Assembly: GCA_028554645.1 (NCBI GenBank)
Contig: JAQOOI010000019.1
Span: 310,001 to 374,000 of the forward strand
Reading direction: 5' to 3'
From: Omphalotus guepiniiformis
Lineage: Eukaryota; Basidiomycota; Agaricomycetes; Agaricales; Omphalotaceae
Length of the DNA stretch: 64,000 nt
This document shows positions 38,745 to 51,192 of the stretch, piece by piece (the stretch's first letter is position 1; every line of letters starts with the position of its first letter). A program made the translations under genes and the position numbers. The notes beneath the pieces were generated by a model. It was not told the DNA's origin. It worked only from the letters and a program-made list of their open reading frames with translations, and ran no database searches.

Positions 38745-39998
38745 GATGAAGGGTGAATGCTACCTTGTGCAGGTTTAGCAAGGATGCTGCATTAATCTTT
38801 ATAAGTATTGCACAAAGCAGCGAGAGTGGCACTGGCTGATCAAGTGATGGGAGACACAATGGATGCTTCTCGTGTAGTTTGGGCCACAATCGGTAAATTT
38901 CATTGCCACATGCTGTCCTCGAAAGCCAGAAAGCAGTATCTCTTCACCAAATATATCTTCTGAGACCTTTTTTGTGTTCTTCGCGAAACGGGGCCACTGG
39001 AAGTGCCATTTCTCGGGCCAATTGTGGTCCATTTAAGTCTGGATGAAAGAAAGGTCAGCCATACAGTGCAAGGAATCGTTCTTGAGAAAGACTCACCTTA
39101 TGTATTTGACCCTCAAGCTATTGTTTCTTTGCACAACGCAGGTTTTCCTCCATCTGAGTCGAGGGAAATTGCTTCCTCGACGTCAACCATAGTTACACAT
39201 AACGCGCTATCAGCGATGTCTCGTTGGTAAGAACCCTTTAGTCTCCAGGCGAGCAGTGATGTGTGAGAGTAAACGAGACTCCAAGGAATATAAAACTGAC
39301 AGTGACATATACTGTTCATGGTCGACCGTTGAGCGCGCCGTCAAGCGTCTCGACGATGCCGAGTAAACATTTTGGGAATTGTTCCCCACGACTCCTGGAC
39401 CCTGACAACCCTGACCGGCTCCGTCACTCTCCAGCACTCGGCCGTCTTCTTGAATACGAATTCCTGTATGAATGAGAGAACTTGAACTCTTCTATCTTCC
39501 TAGCTGCGCTCATCAGTGTTCTCGGCGGGTAACTTATCAAGCCAGATCGATGCTTCAAAGTCTCAATAAAGCTTACAATCAAACAATATCTCTCAGGTTT
39601 CCCAATTTCGCTCAGGTTCCTTGCAATTGATGTTGCCTTATGACATCGATAATCTCTATGCGCTGAATCCATCAGTCTACGTATACCATTCAATTTGTCG
39701 AGAAAAAACGCCGTCATTACATAGCATACAACTCAGGTCTACTCAGGTGCTCTCGACATTTCGGATCCCAACCGACCCTGGACTAGGCATCCCGCAAATT
39801 GTCAACCGATTGTATTGCTGAACTTTGCTTGGACTATGTACGACACACTCCCAAATACAATTATATCTGTTCGCCAACTCGGAATTTCTCGCCCACAAAC
39901 CTTAATGGCTGTCAGGAGGGGTTCTGCCTTTTAAATAACCTGCTACTAGTTTCAATCGGTTTCTTTCTCTTACGCTCTTTCTTCAATTGCCACTTCGT
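38745..39998. other. Intergenic, no gene seen
   Basis: Short frames only. The last 150 bp is probably the promoter of the next gene and loosely resembles the region upstream of its tandem copy. Confidence 0.4.
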
Positions 39999-41619
39999 AT
40001 GAGGACCTATGATACATTACTTGGGTACGTCTTAATATGCTTTTAACAGATCGTTCGTTGTTAGTCTGACCGAAGAGTTTTGAGTAGAACGCTGTTAATT
40101 GGAACATGGATTAACATGATGCTATACGTATGGGAATTAGTACAGGTCTTGAGCATTTCTTCTTCTGTTGTCACGTATACATGATATTGACTGGTTTCTC
40201 TCAGATTCGCCGTTACATCGAAAGCTACCCTTCCGACCGACTTCTTATAAAGATTACGGTTGCCTCGACCTTTTTCTTCGACTCTGCTGCTACTATCGGC
40301 GGCCTTATATTTGTGTACCTGGTGAGTAGTCACCACCGCATCATGGCGATGCTATGGACTTACCATCGTCCGCAGAACACCGTTATCCACTGGGGTAACA
40401 TAATTCACGTTGGCTTCTTCAATTCCCCCGTTGATCGTTTCGCATATATTCAGGCGACGACGAGTACCTTTTGAAGCAACCCTCTTGGTATGTTCACTAA
40501 GAGTTCTTATCCGCTAGCTTACTGACTCAGATACACAAATTAGGGCAGAATTCCTTTTCATCGCTGCTACTGGAGCATCTGCAGCAATTACACAGACTTT
40601 CTTGGTCTACAGATATTGGAAACTGTATGCCTTCCGATCTTTTACACACCAACTCACGCATATATACGCATATATACTTATCTTTCTAGCACGAGGCACA
40701 TAGTGATCAGCGTGGTCATCTTGATTCTCATGGTCACATCGGTGAGCCTAGAAAGCTTACCATTAGCACTACTCCTGATCAATCACTACACAAAGATAGC
40801 AGGCTCAATCGCCTGTGTAGTTAATCTGGCGCATTACTCAGATTTTAGTCAGCTTCGTTCCTTCAAGTGGAGTACAGGGTATGCTTCAAAGTTGTGTACC
40901 GCTACCTACAAATTAATGACTAACATATCCTTTCTCGTTAGCTTGTGGTTTGCTTCAAGTGCGGCGACTGACATCATCACCGCAGCTGTCTTGTTGATTC
41001 AGTTCATACGAATCGATGCGACTTTCAAATCCACGAGACGGTTTGTTTTTGTTACGACACACCCTTATTGGATTTTGCCTAAACGCATATTTTACCAGTC
41101 TGTTGCGGAAACTCGTTGCTTTGACTATCAAGACTGGCACGATCACGGCTGTTTGGGCTCTGGTGATACTGGCGACATATTTTGCGTATCCAGAAGATAA
41201 CAGTGAGTCTGCCGTGTTGTTATTTAGACCTTGCTGGTACAATGAACGCCTATTGTTCCTTCCATCTAGTTGCTCTCGCCATTGGGTTTTGTCTGGGAAG
41301 AGTATACACTTTAACGCTACTGTTCAACCTCAATATCCGGTGCAGCTTGCGTAGACAAGACACCATGATTGACGTTGAAACCATTCATTTGGACGACCTA
41401 ACTCCTGTCACGGATGAGAATGTGCACTCGGGGAATTCAGACACGACGTTATTGAACATTTCAAAAAGTAGGAACATCTGTTCTCAGGCTGTACTTTGTC
41501 ACTCACCGCAGTTTTTACTTATAGACTTGAAAGATTTCTTCATGATTAGTACTGTGAGTCCCATTTCACCGATCTTAGCACGGATCGCGCCAACGACGAT
41601 TTATGTTGCGGCCGAATAG
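39999..41619 (+). CDS. DUF6534-like multi-pass membrane protein, tandem copy 1
   Basis: Exons: 39999-40024, 40088-40145, 40205-40321, 40376-40394, 40454-40487, 40544-40624, 40690-40878, 40942-41040, 41099-41202, 41270-41619; the product is about 358 residues, or 339 if the in-frame 57-nt intron 41468-41524 is removed. About seven hydrophobic helices are seen, starting LLIGTWINMMLYVWELVQ. The family block is SSAATDIITAAVLLIQF, then FKSTRRLLRKLVALTIKTG and LGRVYTLTLLFNLNIR, as in Agaricomycete DUF6534 proteins of unknown role. Exon structure matches the downstream copy exon by exon, except for the end, which diverges. Confidence 0.82.
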
Positions 41620-42867
41620 CACACTGTGAATAGCTCGTCTACACCAGAAGGAGTTCCCGGCGCCCGACAGCCATAATGAATTGACACCCCATCTTCCCAG
41701 ACCCGTCCCAGACTCTAGTCTCCAGTCTCCAGTTTACGTTTACACATTCTGAAGGCCCCCCAGGCAGTCCTCATGCAGGCCCCGGCCAAGGCTCAAGCGC
41801 AGGCGCAATGACAACCGCGAATCGCCTCGTCACAATCTCACGTACGGGTACGGGACTAGCGGGAGTAGCATGCACATGTGCCCAAAAATGTACGTATCCG
41901 TGTCTCTGGCCTATGCCATGTATAGGCTACTTAGCGCGCAACCGCGCAAAAGGCCCAGGGAGGCAGTGTTGTCCGAAGTAGATTTCGACAGTTTGTCGAT
42001 AATTAAATGGATTCTCTGTGTGCGGCAAGGGTGTTCTTTCCCTGCCTTTCCCCCGGAAGGACTAGATTGTAGTTGTAACTTTTGTAACGTGGATGATGGA
42101 GGTCCGTGTGTGCTATTGACGTGTATAACATAGTGGTGTCGTTCTTCGGCATGGTTTTTCGGATATGTAGCGCATTCGACCGGTACCGGAGAAGAGAGTA
42201 GATATCCGACAAGTTGTTTCCAAGTTACCCTGTACTAATAGAAGGAATATCAACTGCTTTTCTGCTTTGAGTGTGCAAATCGTTTGAAAATATATGTGGT
42301 CTTTCCTTTTCATACCTTCGAGTCTTTGTGAGCGGAAGACTGAGCAGTGAGAGAGAGAGAGAGAGCTAAGCGCTGAGGTACTCGTCCACGTGAGAGGTAC
42401 ATAGCGACGGTTTGCCCAATGCCGGACGATACACAAACCCACATTCAACAGAACCACAGTCGACCCGGACAAAAAATGAATAGCAAAACCCACTTCGAGT
42501 TGACATGACCCACCGAAATCTAGAGTGAAACTCTCTTCTTTGACTTCAATTCAACATTGAGAACACAAAACACCGTCGCTAGGGTTTTCGCATACCAAAG
42601 AAGCTAGCAAGGAAGGAAAGGTGAACTCACTTGACTGCCGACATTTCGCACCCTGCTCGACCCTGTCGCCGCCACCAGCCGAATGTATTGCTGACGATTG
42701 AAAAAATACATTATCTCGATTCTCTTCGCAAAACTTATAATCACAGCCAGTGACGGGACTCTAGATGCTCATGTGTCTTGAACTCTCTCCATAATTGCTT
42801 TAATACGTGCCCCTGCCAGTGTCGGTCCATTCCCCCGTCGGGCCCTCCCATTCTGCTGCCGCTTCAT
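41620..42867. other. Intergenic between tandem copies
   Basis: No gene seen. A GA repeat lies at 42349-42364. The final stretch shares words such as TTGTATTGCTGA/ATGTATTGCTGA with the region upstream of copy 1, so the promoter was duplicated too. Confidence 0.45.
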
Positions 42868-44458
42868 ATGGGCACATATGACAGGTTACTTGGGCATGTC
42901 TCATTTCTCGTTTCGTCTTGAAGCAAACATAAGCTTTCGGTCTGACTGAGATTGAGCAGAACTCTGCTGGTCGGAACATGGATTAACACGATGTTGTACG
43001 TTTGGGAATTAACGCAGGTCCGAAGTTGGTTTATTCATCGCTGAAATTGAACGAATTCACTGACTTTCCCTTCGCAGATTCACCATTATGTTCACAATTA
43101 CCCCTCTGACCGCCTCCTCATCAAAATCACTGTTGCTTTAACGCTGGTTTTTGACACTATTGCTACGATAGGAGGGTTCGCGTTTGTGTATCTTGTGAGT
43201 GACATTATACACTTCATTTATGGCTGGGTGCTGAAAATATGGGCTAAGGATGCCGTTGTTCATTGGGGTCTGTTCTCTTCTCTCTCTTCAAATGACGTTC
43301 CCATTGACTTGTTTCTTCAGGCGACCAGGAGTATCTCGTGAGGCAGCCATGGTATGTTACCCGGTTGTGCCTGTCGATCAGTCTGTTAATCCTCGGAACC
43401 AGGGCCGAGTCACTCTACGTCGCAGCAACTGGTGTATCTGCAGCAATCACCCAAGCGTTTCTCGTCCAGAGATACTGGAGTTTGTACGTTCACGAAAAAC
43501 CAAACGATGCCTCAGTCCATTCCTTACCTCCTGTTCAAACTTCCAGAACAGGTCACTTAGCGCTCAGTGTCGTCATGTACGCCCTCGTGGTTGCATCGGT
43601 CGGTGAACTTCAAAACTCTATGTCTCTAATGTTGTTTACTGATAGAGGACATGCAAAGTTGGTAGGCTCGTTCGCTTGTGCGACCATTCTGGTGCTCTTC
43701 CCGGATTACGCCTTGCGTGGAGTTTTAAAGTGGAGCATTAGGTAGGTGTTCTGAGTCTCCGACATTGTCATGCGTGTCGCAGGTCCTAGGATGTTCATTG
43801 AGGAAATCTCATCGTTAGCGTGTGGTTCGGCTCGAGCGCAGCAACGGACATCTTCACTGCTGTTGCCTTGTTGATTCAATTCATCAGAATCGACGCTACT
43901 TTCAAATCTACGAAACGGTAGGGCTTTCTCAAGCTTTATGATCGAGTGTGTAACATGGAATCCTGACAAACATGTACCCATCTTCCCCGCAGGCTTATGC
44001 GAAGGCTTGTCACCTTGACTATCAAGACGGGCACGGTTACTGCCCTCTGGGCTTTGAGTATATTGGGAACATATCTAGCCTTTCCGGAGTATAATGGTAA
44101 GTTTGCGGCTAAATGTCCGAGTACTTGCGGATGTAACTGATTTTATCACGGTTCAGTCTGTACTGGCCTAGGTTTCTGTATGGGAAGAGTCTACACCTTA
44201 ACGCTTCTATTTAACCTCAACATCCGGCGCAGTCTACGCAGACACGACACCATGATCGACGTCGAGTCTATACATCTGGAATACGAACTTGAGAACGAAA
44301 CCTCGAACTCTCCTTTAAGTATTACTAGAAGTGAGTGTTTCTGAATTGGCTTCTCTTTGATTCTGAACTACTTCGCTAATGATATTGGGGGCTTAGATTC
44401 ACCACATGACTCTAGTCAACCTACGGAGAAAGTAGGTGGGGATACCGTAACCTCATAG
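42868..44458 (+). CDS. DUF6534-like multi-pass membrane protein, tandem copy 2
   Basis: Exons: 42868-42893, 42960-43017, 43078-43194, 43249-43267, 43321-43351, 43403-43483, 43547-43741, 43819-43917, 43993-44096, 44157-44330, 44397-44458. All phases agree and give 321 residues. About seven hydrophobic helices are present, with LLVGTWINTMLYVWELTQ, SSAATDIFTAVALLIQF and MGRVYTLTLLFNLNIRR as in copy 1; the cytoplasmic-type tail is acidic and ends TVTS. The first intron has a GC donor (GCATGT), where copy 1 has GT. Function unknown; members are plasma-membrane-like by topology only. Confidence 0.86.
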
Positions 44459-45687
44459 CCTGAAGCCCTGGGAAGCTCTGCGCACGCACGCAATCTCCTA
44501 TTGTATTCATAACTGCGACTGGCGGGTATATTGCTGTACTTCTTAGCGCTATACATAAACTGTACTTACCTGCGGAGATAATCCATAACTATTGTAGAAA
44601 CTTTGGACGGGTAATGGATTACATGGCGTAGTGGTTCGAGATTTTGATAGTAGGTGTCAAGCAGGAGTCAAATAATAATACTGTTGCGCGAGACCTGACG
44701 TTTGTTGCTGGTCTGAAGGCTTTCGAACTGCCTTCAGCATGGTTATACTTTTACTCCCAATTTCGCTTGTAGGGAGCTTAGGCGCTCTTACTATGACACG
44801 GTAGTTCCGGTCCTGATGTGACCGGTTCCGTAGCAGAGCGTAGCAGCCACGCTCCACAGTGGTGCCCTGTTGGACCAATGGTGGTGCCTACTAATTGCGG
44901 TGACTTACTGCCAAGGTAGGGTTTCAGGAAGTTCGGACCGAAGTGATAATTCGCCGCACAGTAAGGTTCATAGGCCCTTAGATCTAACTTGAATATAAGA
45001 TTCATCATATAGAGAATTATGTAGTATCCAGACATTCAGTACGGTAGAAATATTGACATAGAGTGCGTATAAAGACATTTATCAGAAGGACTATCGTCGA
45101 TCAAAGAGGTATTTAAGTTTAGGTCTCGTAACAAGTAATGGATACAAATATAAATGACGAAGAAAGAAGAAAAGAATCAATACTACACTCATTACTTACA
45201 TTACTGTGTTTATAACGACGGGGCCAGAATGTCTATCGAGTAGGAATTGTTGTTCTGAGTTTATCAGCCCAGAGAGTATGGTAACACAGGGTAACACCGA
45301 TCCAAGGAGATGGGTCTCACTTGGTTTTTTTTTTGTCAGGTTCGCAGGTACAGTATATATTGTAGTCGGCGGTGCCAGGGCGGAGAGCGGCGGTCATCGG
45401 ATACTGTTAGGTATTGTACCAAACCCAGTCCATACAAGCGAGCGATCCGTATTAGCCTGTAGCCGACGATGTTTAGCCCTGGTGCGAAGAGATGTTGAGA
45501 AGGAGTATGCTTGCAAACAATTATTGATTGCAGCATGATGACCTCCAAAAGAACTGGGGCTTGAACAAAAAGAAAGAGATCAGCAGCTAGTTATTGAAGG
45601 TAGGTTTCTTGCGTTCAAACAATTCGTCGTGTTGAAGGGGTGGTGTGTTCGTAAAAAAATTGTCATTTTCCCAACCGTCTCTGTCCC
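44459..45687. other. Intergenic, no gene seen
   Basis: AT-rich, with no convincing frame. Several short plus- and minus-strand frames (for example 45206-45538) lack protein character. Confidence 0.4.
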
Positions 45688-47269
45688 TTAGACTGAAGAG
45701 TGGCAGTCTGTCTCGGAGTCTCCGATCATCGTGCTCAGGGTCACCGGAATGGTATCCAGAACGATAGCGGAGGTGTGTGGAGGAGCACTTTCGCCGCGAC
45801 TGCGCACTTGTTCGGTCGAATATCCGCTATTGACGCGTACAGAGATGAGAGTGAATGAAATACCCTGGAGGGAGAAAAATATGTAGTGAGAAGACGTCGT
45901 TTGAGAACAATCATGAGAAGAAGGGGCTCACAATGATTGGACTGATCTGTATGAATGGACAGTTGAAACGACATGAGCGAACACTCAAACGTCAAAACGT
46001 CAAACTGATCATGTCCAGCGGAACAAACTGCCAAGTTTGCTTGATGCAGTATCCAGCCATGGTTAGAATTGCGAAGAGTCTGCAATGCCACCAGTAAGTT
46101 GGGACTATACCCCCCCAAAGGACAGTCGAAGGCTTACGTGTATAACGCAGCACTTTCGATGATGATATGAGCGACAGACTGGATTGATTCATTGAGTGTG
46201 GCGTAAAAACGACATCGAACAGGAGCTTACCATGAGGCCGTCCCGCATAACACCATGAAAGCGCTTTCGAAGTGACCAAACCCGTAGCGTGATAAGACCT
46301 GAGGGCAGCCATCAGCTTGATGTCAGTACGGACATGGGAAGGTCATCTCACCTGTCGTGAGGATGTTTGTTCTGAAGGGAAATCCTGAGTGGTACAACGC
46401 AGGAGATCAGGAGGGGAGACGTACGCCACGGAAGTCGCAAACAGAGTGATAGCCCAATGACCAGCAGTCGACACGAAGATACTTTCTCCAGGCTCAGTTT
46501 TCGCAAGGACCGCTAAGACACCAACACAACTGGCTGTAACGAACATATTTCAATGCCAATCGCTGCTCCTATAATTCAGTTCACTCACTAGCAAATCCCA
46601 GCACCAGAGCAGAAGGCAGCAACACTACCCATATATCTCTGCAGTAGACGATCCAAAGACGATATATCATAGAGTTATCCCTGACACATGAGTTACCAGC
46701 GTACAAGAGTGGATTCATCACTCACCATAGTGCAATCTCCAACGATAGTCTGAAACATGTAAAGAGCCAGTTTGAGGAGATCGAGATAGTCGGCTGGGTA
46801 TGCATAGTATAGGTTGGCATGATCTGGTGGTTGTCCGGCGATATCAATGAACGCTCGTTGGCTTCTTATGATTTGCACGACCCAGTGCTATCAATAAGAG
46901 AAAGTCGTTCAGTTTACGCCTAGGAAGAGCGGGATGTGACCCTCACAGAGAATATCGAAGCAAAAAGCAGAACATTGGATGCCATGAGGACTAAACCGAA
47001 ACCGTTTCAAAGTCAGTGACGCCACGAGGAGAGAAAAAACAGCGACGTACCGATGTTAAAGCGACGGCATTTCAAATGCATTCCCTCATCTATAGCTAAC
47101 GGAAGACTTTGGATGAACAAGATGGCGTATAATCCTTGAATTCCAAGAACGCGGGTCGTTAGTACGACGACAATCAAACCACAACGAAAAAAAAGCGATT
47201 TTGCTCACCGAATAGACACGAGTTGAATATCAGCCCAATGAGCTCCGCCTGAGCAAAAGACAAGGCCAT
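45688..47269 (-). CDS. Seven-transmembrane-type protein, basidiomycete family
   Basis: About eleven short exons on the minus strand from ATG at 47269 to TAA at 45688. Recognisable in order: FAQAELIGLIFNSCLFG, LYAILFIQSLPLAIDEGMHL, VLMASNVLLFASIFS, HWVVQIIRSQRAFIDIAG, LLKLALYMFQTIVGD, MIYRLWIVYCRDIWVVLLPS, CVGVLAVLAKTEPGE, HWAITLFATSVA, TNILTTGLITLRVWSLRKRF, HIIIESAALYT, ISPIIGISFTLISVRV. These give seven hydrophobic helices. The family is common in mushrooms, unnamed to me, and distinct from the DUF6534 pair. One junction (near 46680-46730) is not resolved. The order of the helices and a normal C-terminus argue that the gene is alive. Confidence 0.75.
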
Positions 47270-48700
47270 TGCTTGACTCGGAGGGGGTTCTGGCGGTTCA
47301 ATTCGGAGTACCGCTCATGTAAGTAGGAGGGCGGTAACAATGCAAGCGCGAAGAGAACGGCGCGCAAGCCAAGCGATTAGGCCACTACTAATACTCAAAA
47401 CTGAATTCGAGCCTGTTCAAGTCTCCCTCGCTTAAATCCTTATGGTATGGGGTAAGGGCTGCTTACTGAAGACGGGGAGTGATAAACCCAGATAGAAATT
47501 GATCGGGTTTCAGCAATTCTCCAAGCATGTACGCCCCTTACACCTCTCCTTCGCCGTGTCGGTGTTTTCACTGAATAGAAGTATATAGATAGTTTGAAGA
47601 TGCTGCGACCCAGTCAAGACGCTCTAGTTCTCTCGGTATAGCTTTGAGAAAATAGACGCTGATGCGGGTAAGATCATGACTTTGCTACCATCAGCTCGTC
47701 TAATCGCCTTACGAAAGTGAATCATAAGGCCCTCAAGCGCTCCTGACCTGGGATCTGAGGACTTCTGAGAATCGTTCATTGTCAAATAGAACTGAGAAAA
47801 CTTCTATTTCCAGGTCAACTCATGTTTAACTCGTCAGCATGCACGAAAAAAATACTCACGGCCATACGGTACTTATTGACGATCCTGATTCCTGACCGGA
47901 AATTCAGTTGACTTTGCGGGCGGCTGTTGGACGGCTCAGTTCCGGCGAACAATGGGACAAAGGGATCATAAGTAAGCGGGCCTTATGAATATGTAGTACA
48001 CCTACATAAAACACTGCAGGATCGTTCGGACCCGACTCAGGCTGAGTTGCAGCCGCTCCGCACTGTCCTTTGCTATTTTTGTCTGTAAGTACACCCTGAC
48101 CCTGCGATTCCAAGAGTGAACATGGTATCACAGGCTCAAAGAATACACAGACTTAGAGGGCCTACAAATTTCGTCAAACGGGCCTGATTTCTCTGATTTG
48201 CGGCAACTGAATTGGTGGACCGTGGCAAACTAGAACTTCGATCGCGAGGCTTCAGAGTGGCTTCAGGTCAAATACATCTATGACTCGTCAGCTGGTTGTG
48301 AGGATATTAAAGAGGAACAGGAACCTGTAGATGTTTCAGCAATACAGTAAGTGTACATATACAGTAAGTGTACATATATGATACCGTTGAGGGGAAGAAT
48401 GATACAAACTCGAAGGAGGTGGAGAAACGCGGGTGATGGCCCGATGGGAGGTGTGGAATCTCCATATGTCGACCACGTGCTTTATCCCACGCCACCACCC
48501 GCGTTATTACCCATGCGTATGTATGATTACGCGAGCACACGACTACGCGAGCACACGACTGTCATCTTGATTCTTGCGACCGCAATCTCGCAATCTCGAC
48601 TCGAAGCTCAGCTGAGACGGTTTCGAACTTACATACCCAGAAGAGAGAATTAGGAGTGCCCGCGCAGACTCCAAGGAGATATAGAATTAGAACGCGCGAG
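47270..48700. other. Intergenic, no gene seen
   Basis: Two small tandem duplications: ACAGTAAGTGTACATAT twice (about 48345-48378) and TACGCGAGCACACGAC twice (about 48528-48559). Confidence 0.45.
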
Positions 48701-49753
48701 ATGACAACTCGGTTTCCGAAGCTGGTTGTTTTTGACCTAGAGTGAGTCAAGTTCGAGGGCACTGCGGGCTCCAGTGGGACGGTAAAGTAGATACTATTAC
48801 TGATTGATATTGACTTGATTATACAGCTATACATTGTGGAACTTGTGGATCGATACCCATGTTACTGGTCCGTCCATTGTATCATAATATATGCTGCGGA
48901 GGTACTTATATAACTGATACTGATGATCTTTGCGTATAGGACCTTTGCACAGGGATAAGGACACCGTGAACGAAGTATTGGACAAGTTCGTCACAGTTTC
49001 GATCGAATGATTGATTTCCTATCGTGCTTACACTGTGCAACCCGATTGAAGACATAAGCAAGTAATATCGTTCTACAAACACGTTCCGCAGATTCTTCAT
49101 CGTCTTCAAACTGCGGAAGTTTTCATTGCGGCTGCATCGCGGACTTCTGCAACAGCATTGTATGTCTTCTTTCCTTATTTCACTTGGCGTATTACATTGG
49201 ATTGCTCCTAACGTATGTCGGATTCAGAGCACGACAAGCACTTACGCTACTTCTCGTCCCGCCGAAGACAGGCTCAGATGATAGACCTGAGAAAGCTATA
49301 GATTTCTTTGATCAATTAGAGATATACCCTGGTTCGTCCCGGACATCTTATTCAAATCCTCAACGACTTACTAGTACTGTTTGCAAGGTTCGAAATTGAC
49401 CCATTTCAAGAAATTGCATCAGAAGACTGGTATACCGTATTCTGAAATGGTACGTTCATCCCGTTATGAGTCGTGTCCGTATCGAAAACCTCTAAACCTA
49501 ATTACGAGTACTTGATTGAAAGCTTTTCTTTGACGATGAACGCAGGAACAAGGAAGTTGAAGAGTTAGGTTCGTGGCGTCAGCGATCTATAAGTTTGCGT
49601 GTTATTGATTCTGACTTAAACTACCTTGTGCGAATGATATTTACAGGTGTAACGTTTTGTCTCGTGCGCAATGGCGTGGACGACCAAACGTTTGAGAAAG
49701 GATTAGCAGAGTGGAGGAAGAGGCATCCTGAGGAAGTTCTAGCGGACGCGTGA
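48701..49753 (+). CDS. Magnesium-dependent phosphatase-1 (HAD family)
   Basis: The start is FPKLVVFDLDYTLW, carrying the HAD nucleophile motif DxDxT, split by an intron after 48741. Exons continue with NLWIDTHVTGPLHRDKD, HVPQILHRL, the motif II word [38 protein letters not shown] (motif IV, 49530-49555) and GVTFCLVRNG, ending HPEEVLADA. Seven introns with agreeing phases; the third uses GTTCGT and TTGAAG. MDP-1 enzymes dephosphorylate phosphotyrosine and sugar or protein phosphates with magnesium. Relative to the animal enzyme there is an insertion (LVPPKTGSDDRPEKA) before the EIYPGS block. Confidence 0.88.
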
Positions 49754-51192
49754 GGGTACATAACGATGTTTAGATCAAGGTATGCTGCAGGTCTGCTGTG
49801 GAATTACATGTGAAAGCTAATGTGAATGTCAGATGGGACGTGTATTATTAGATACTTATTTCTGGAGTAAAACGCCGGAGTACAGTGTCAGTTGATACAG
49901 CGATCTCCGTGTAGCTGTGCTCAAAGGTACGATAGGCATTTGGAGTTATGCGCGCACATTTTGTATTCGAATCCGAGTGCTTATTTGCCAACTCCGGAGA
50001 ACAAAACGATGCAGTTCTATTTACGTTCGCTATTAGGATTCCGGGGTCGCCAATTGGTAGAGGAGTACGACCCGTCTATAATGGGCTTGTGTGCTGAAAC
50101 ATCGGCTTCAGTACCGCAGCCGGTCATGTGCGTACGTGCGTGTCCTGCACCCCACTCTAGCCTCCGGTACCAGCACATAACCAGTGCGAATTTGTTCTTT
50201 CAAATGCGCCTCAGGCTTCTGTGTTGCTAACCCTGGCAGGGACACGTGAAGCGTCGACGTTCATTTATTTACCCCGGGCGAAATCTGACTATCATGGAAC
50301 TCCGAACCATTGATATGACGTTCATACCGGTACACGAAGTTGTAGAGCATGTATAACATGATTTTCAACGACGTGACCCCTCCGACAAAGATTGTACTTA
50401 CAGTGCTGGGAGCTCTGCTAGCGGAGAAGATGTGACAAATGGAAATGCGATACTCCTAGACCCTCACTCTGTTACAAATTACAATCCAGAAATTGCCACA
50501 TATGCTGCTCATGTATTTAATTCTTATTGCCGGCGGCTCTTGCTTTTGTCCCGGCCAAGCCATCCGGATCCAGGTGGCAGTTCAAATAATTAAATACATG
50601 GAGTCATTGTCCCTCCTTCCATCCAACTTATGGAATATACGGTTCAGAAACGACCCATTTCGCGCATATGAAAAGAATATCAGACCTTCAAAGCACAAAA
50701 TTTAGCCAGCTGCGCAGACCCGGTAAAAGTTGGCTTACGGCATCGGAGAAGAGATGAAGTAAGCTACGTATGATGGAGACATGAGCCTGAGAAATCACCA
50801 TCGAACAGCGTGAGCGGCATCTTTCTTTTTCGTTATTGGCACTGCTTTACTTGCTCTTTTGCTGTCCTTTTTTTCTCTTTTTCTTGTTCAGGTTCAGTGC
50901 CAGTCGCTGGCCTTCTATCTACATCAAGAGCGAACATTGTATCGCGACAGCGACGACGGTGGCAATTACCACAACACCCTCCGTTCTTTTTCCACATTAC
51001 CATCGGCAGTAACAACGGCCGTTAATCTACGTGGCGACTTGCTTCCATTCTATCCTACAGTTTCTCTGTCTCTTGTTCTTCCACGAGATATACCACATCC
51101 AGCAACGATACCAGTCGACCCACGATAGCATTTTCTCTTTCTTCTTTATCCTATCATAAGATTGCTTTAAAATCGCGTCTCATCGCGAAAGA
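49754..51192. other. Intergenic, no gene seen
   Basis: Frames at 49892-50230 and 50493-50705 have no recognisable motifs. The T/C-rich stretch from about 50815 is likely promoter or leader of the kinase gene. Confidence 0.4.
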
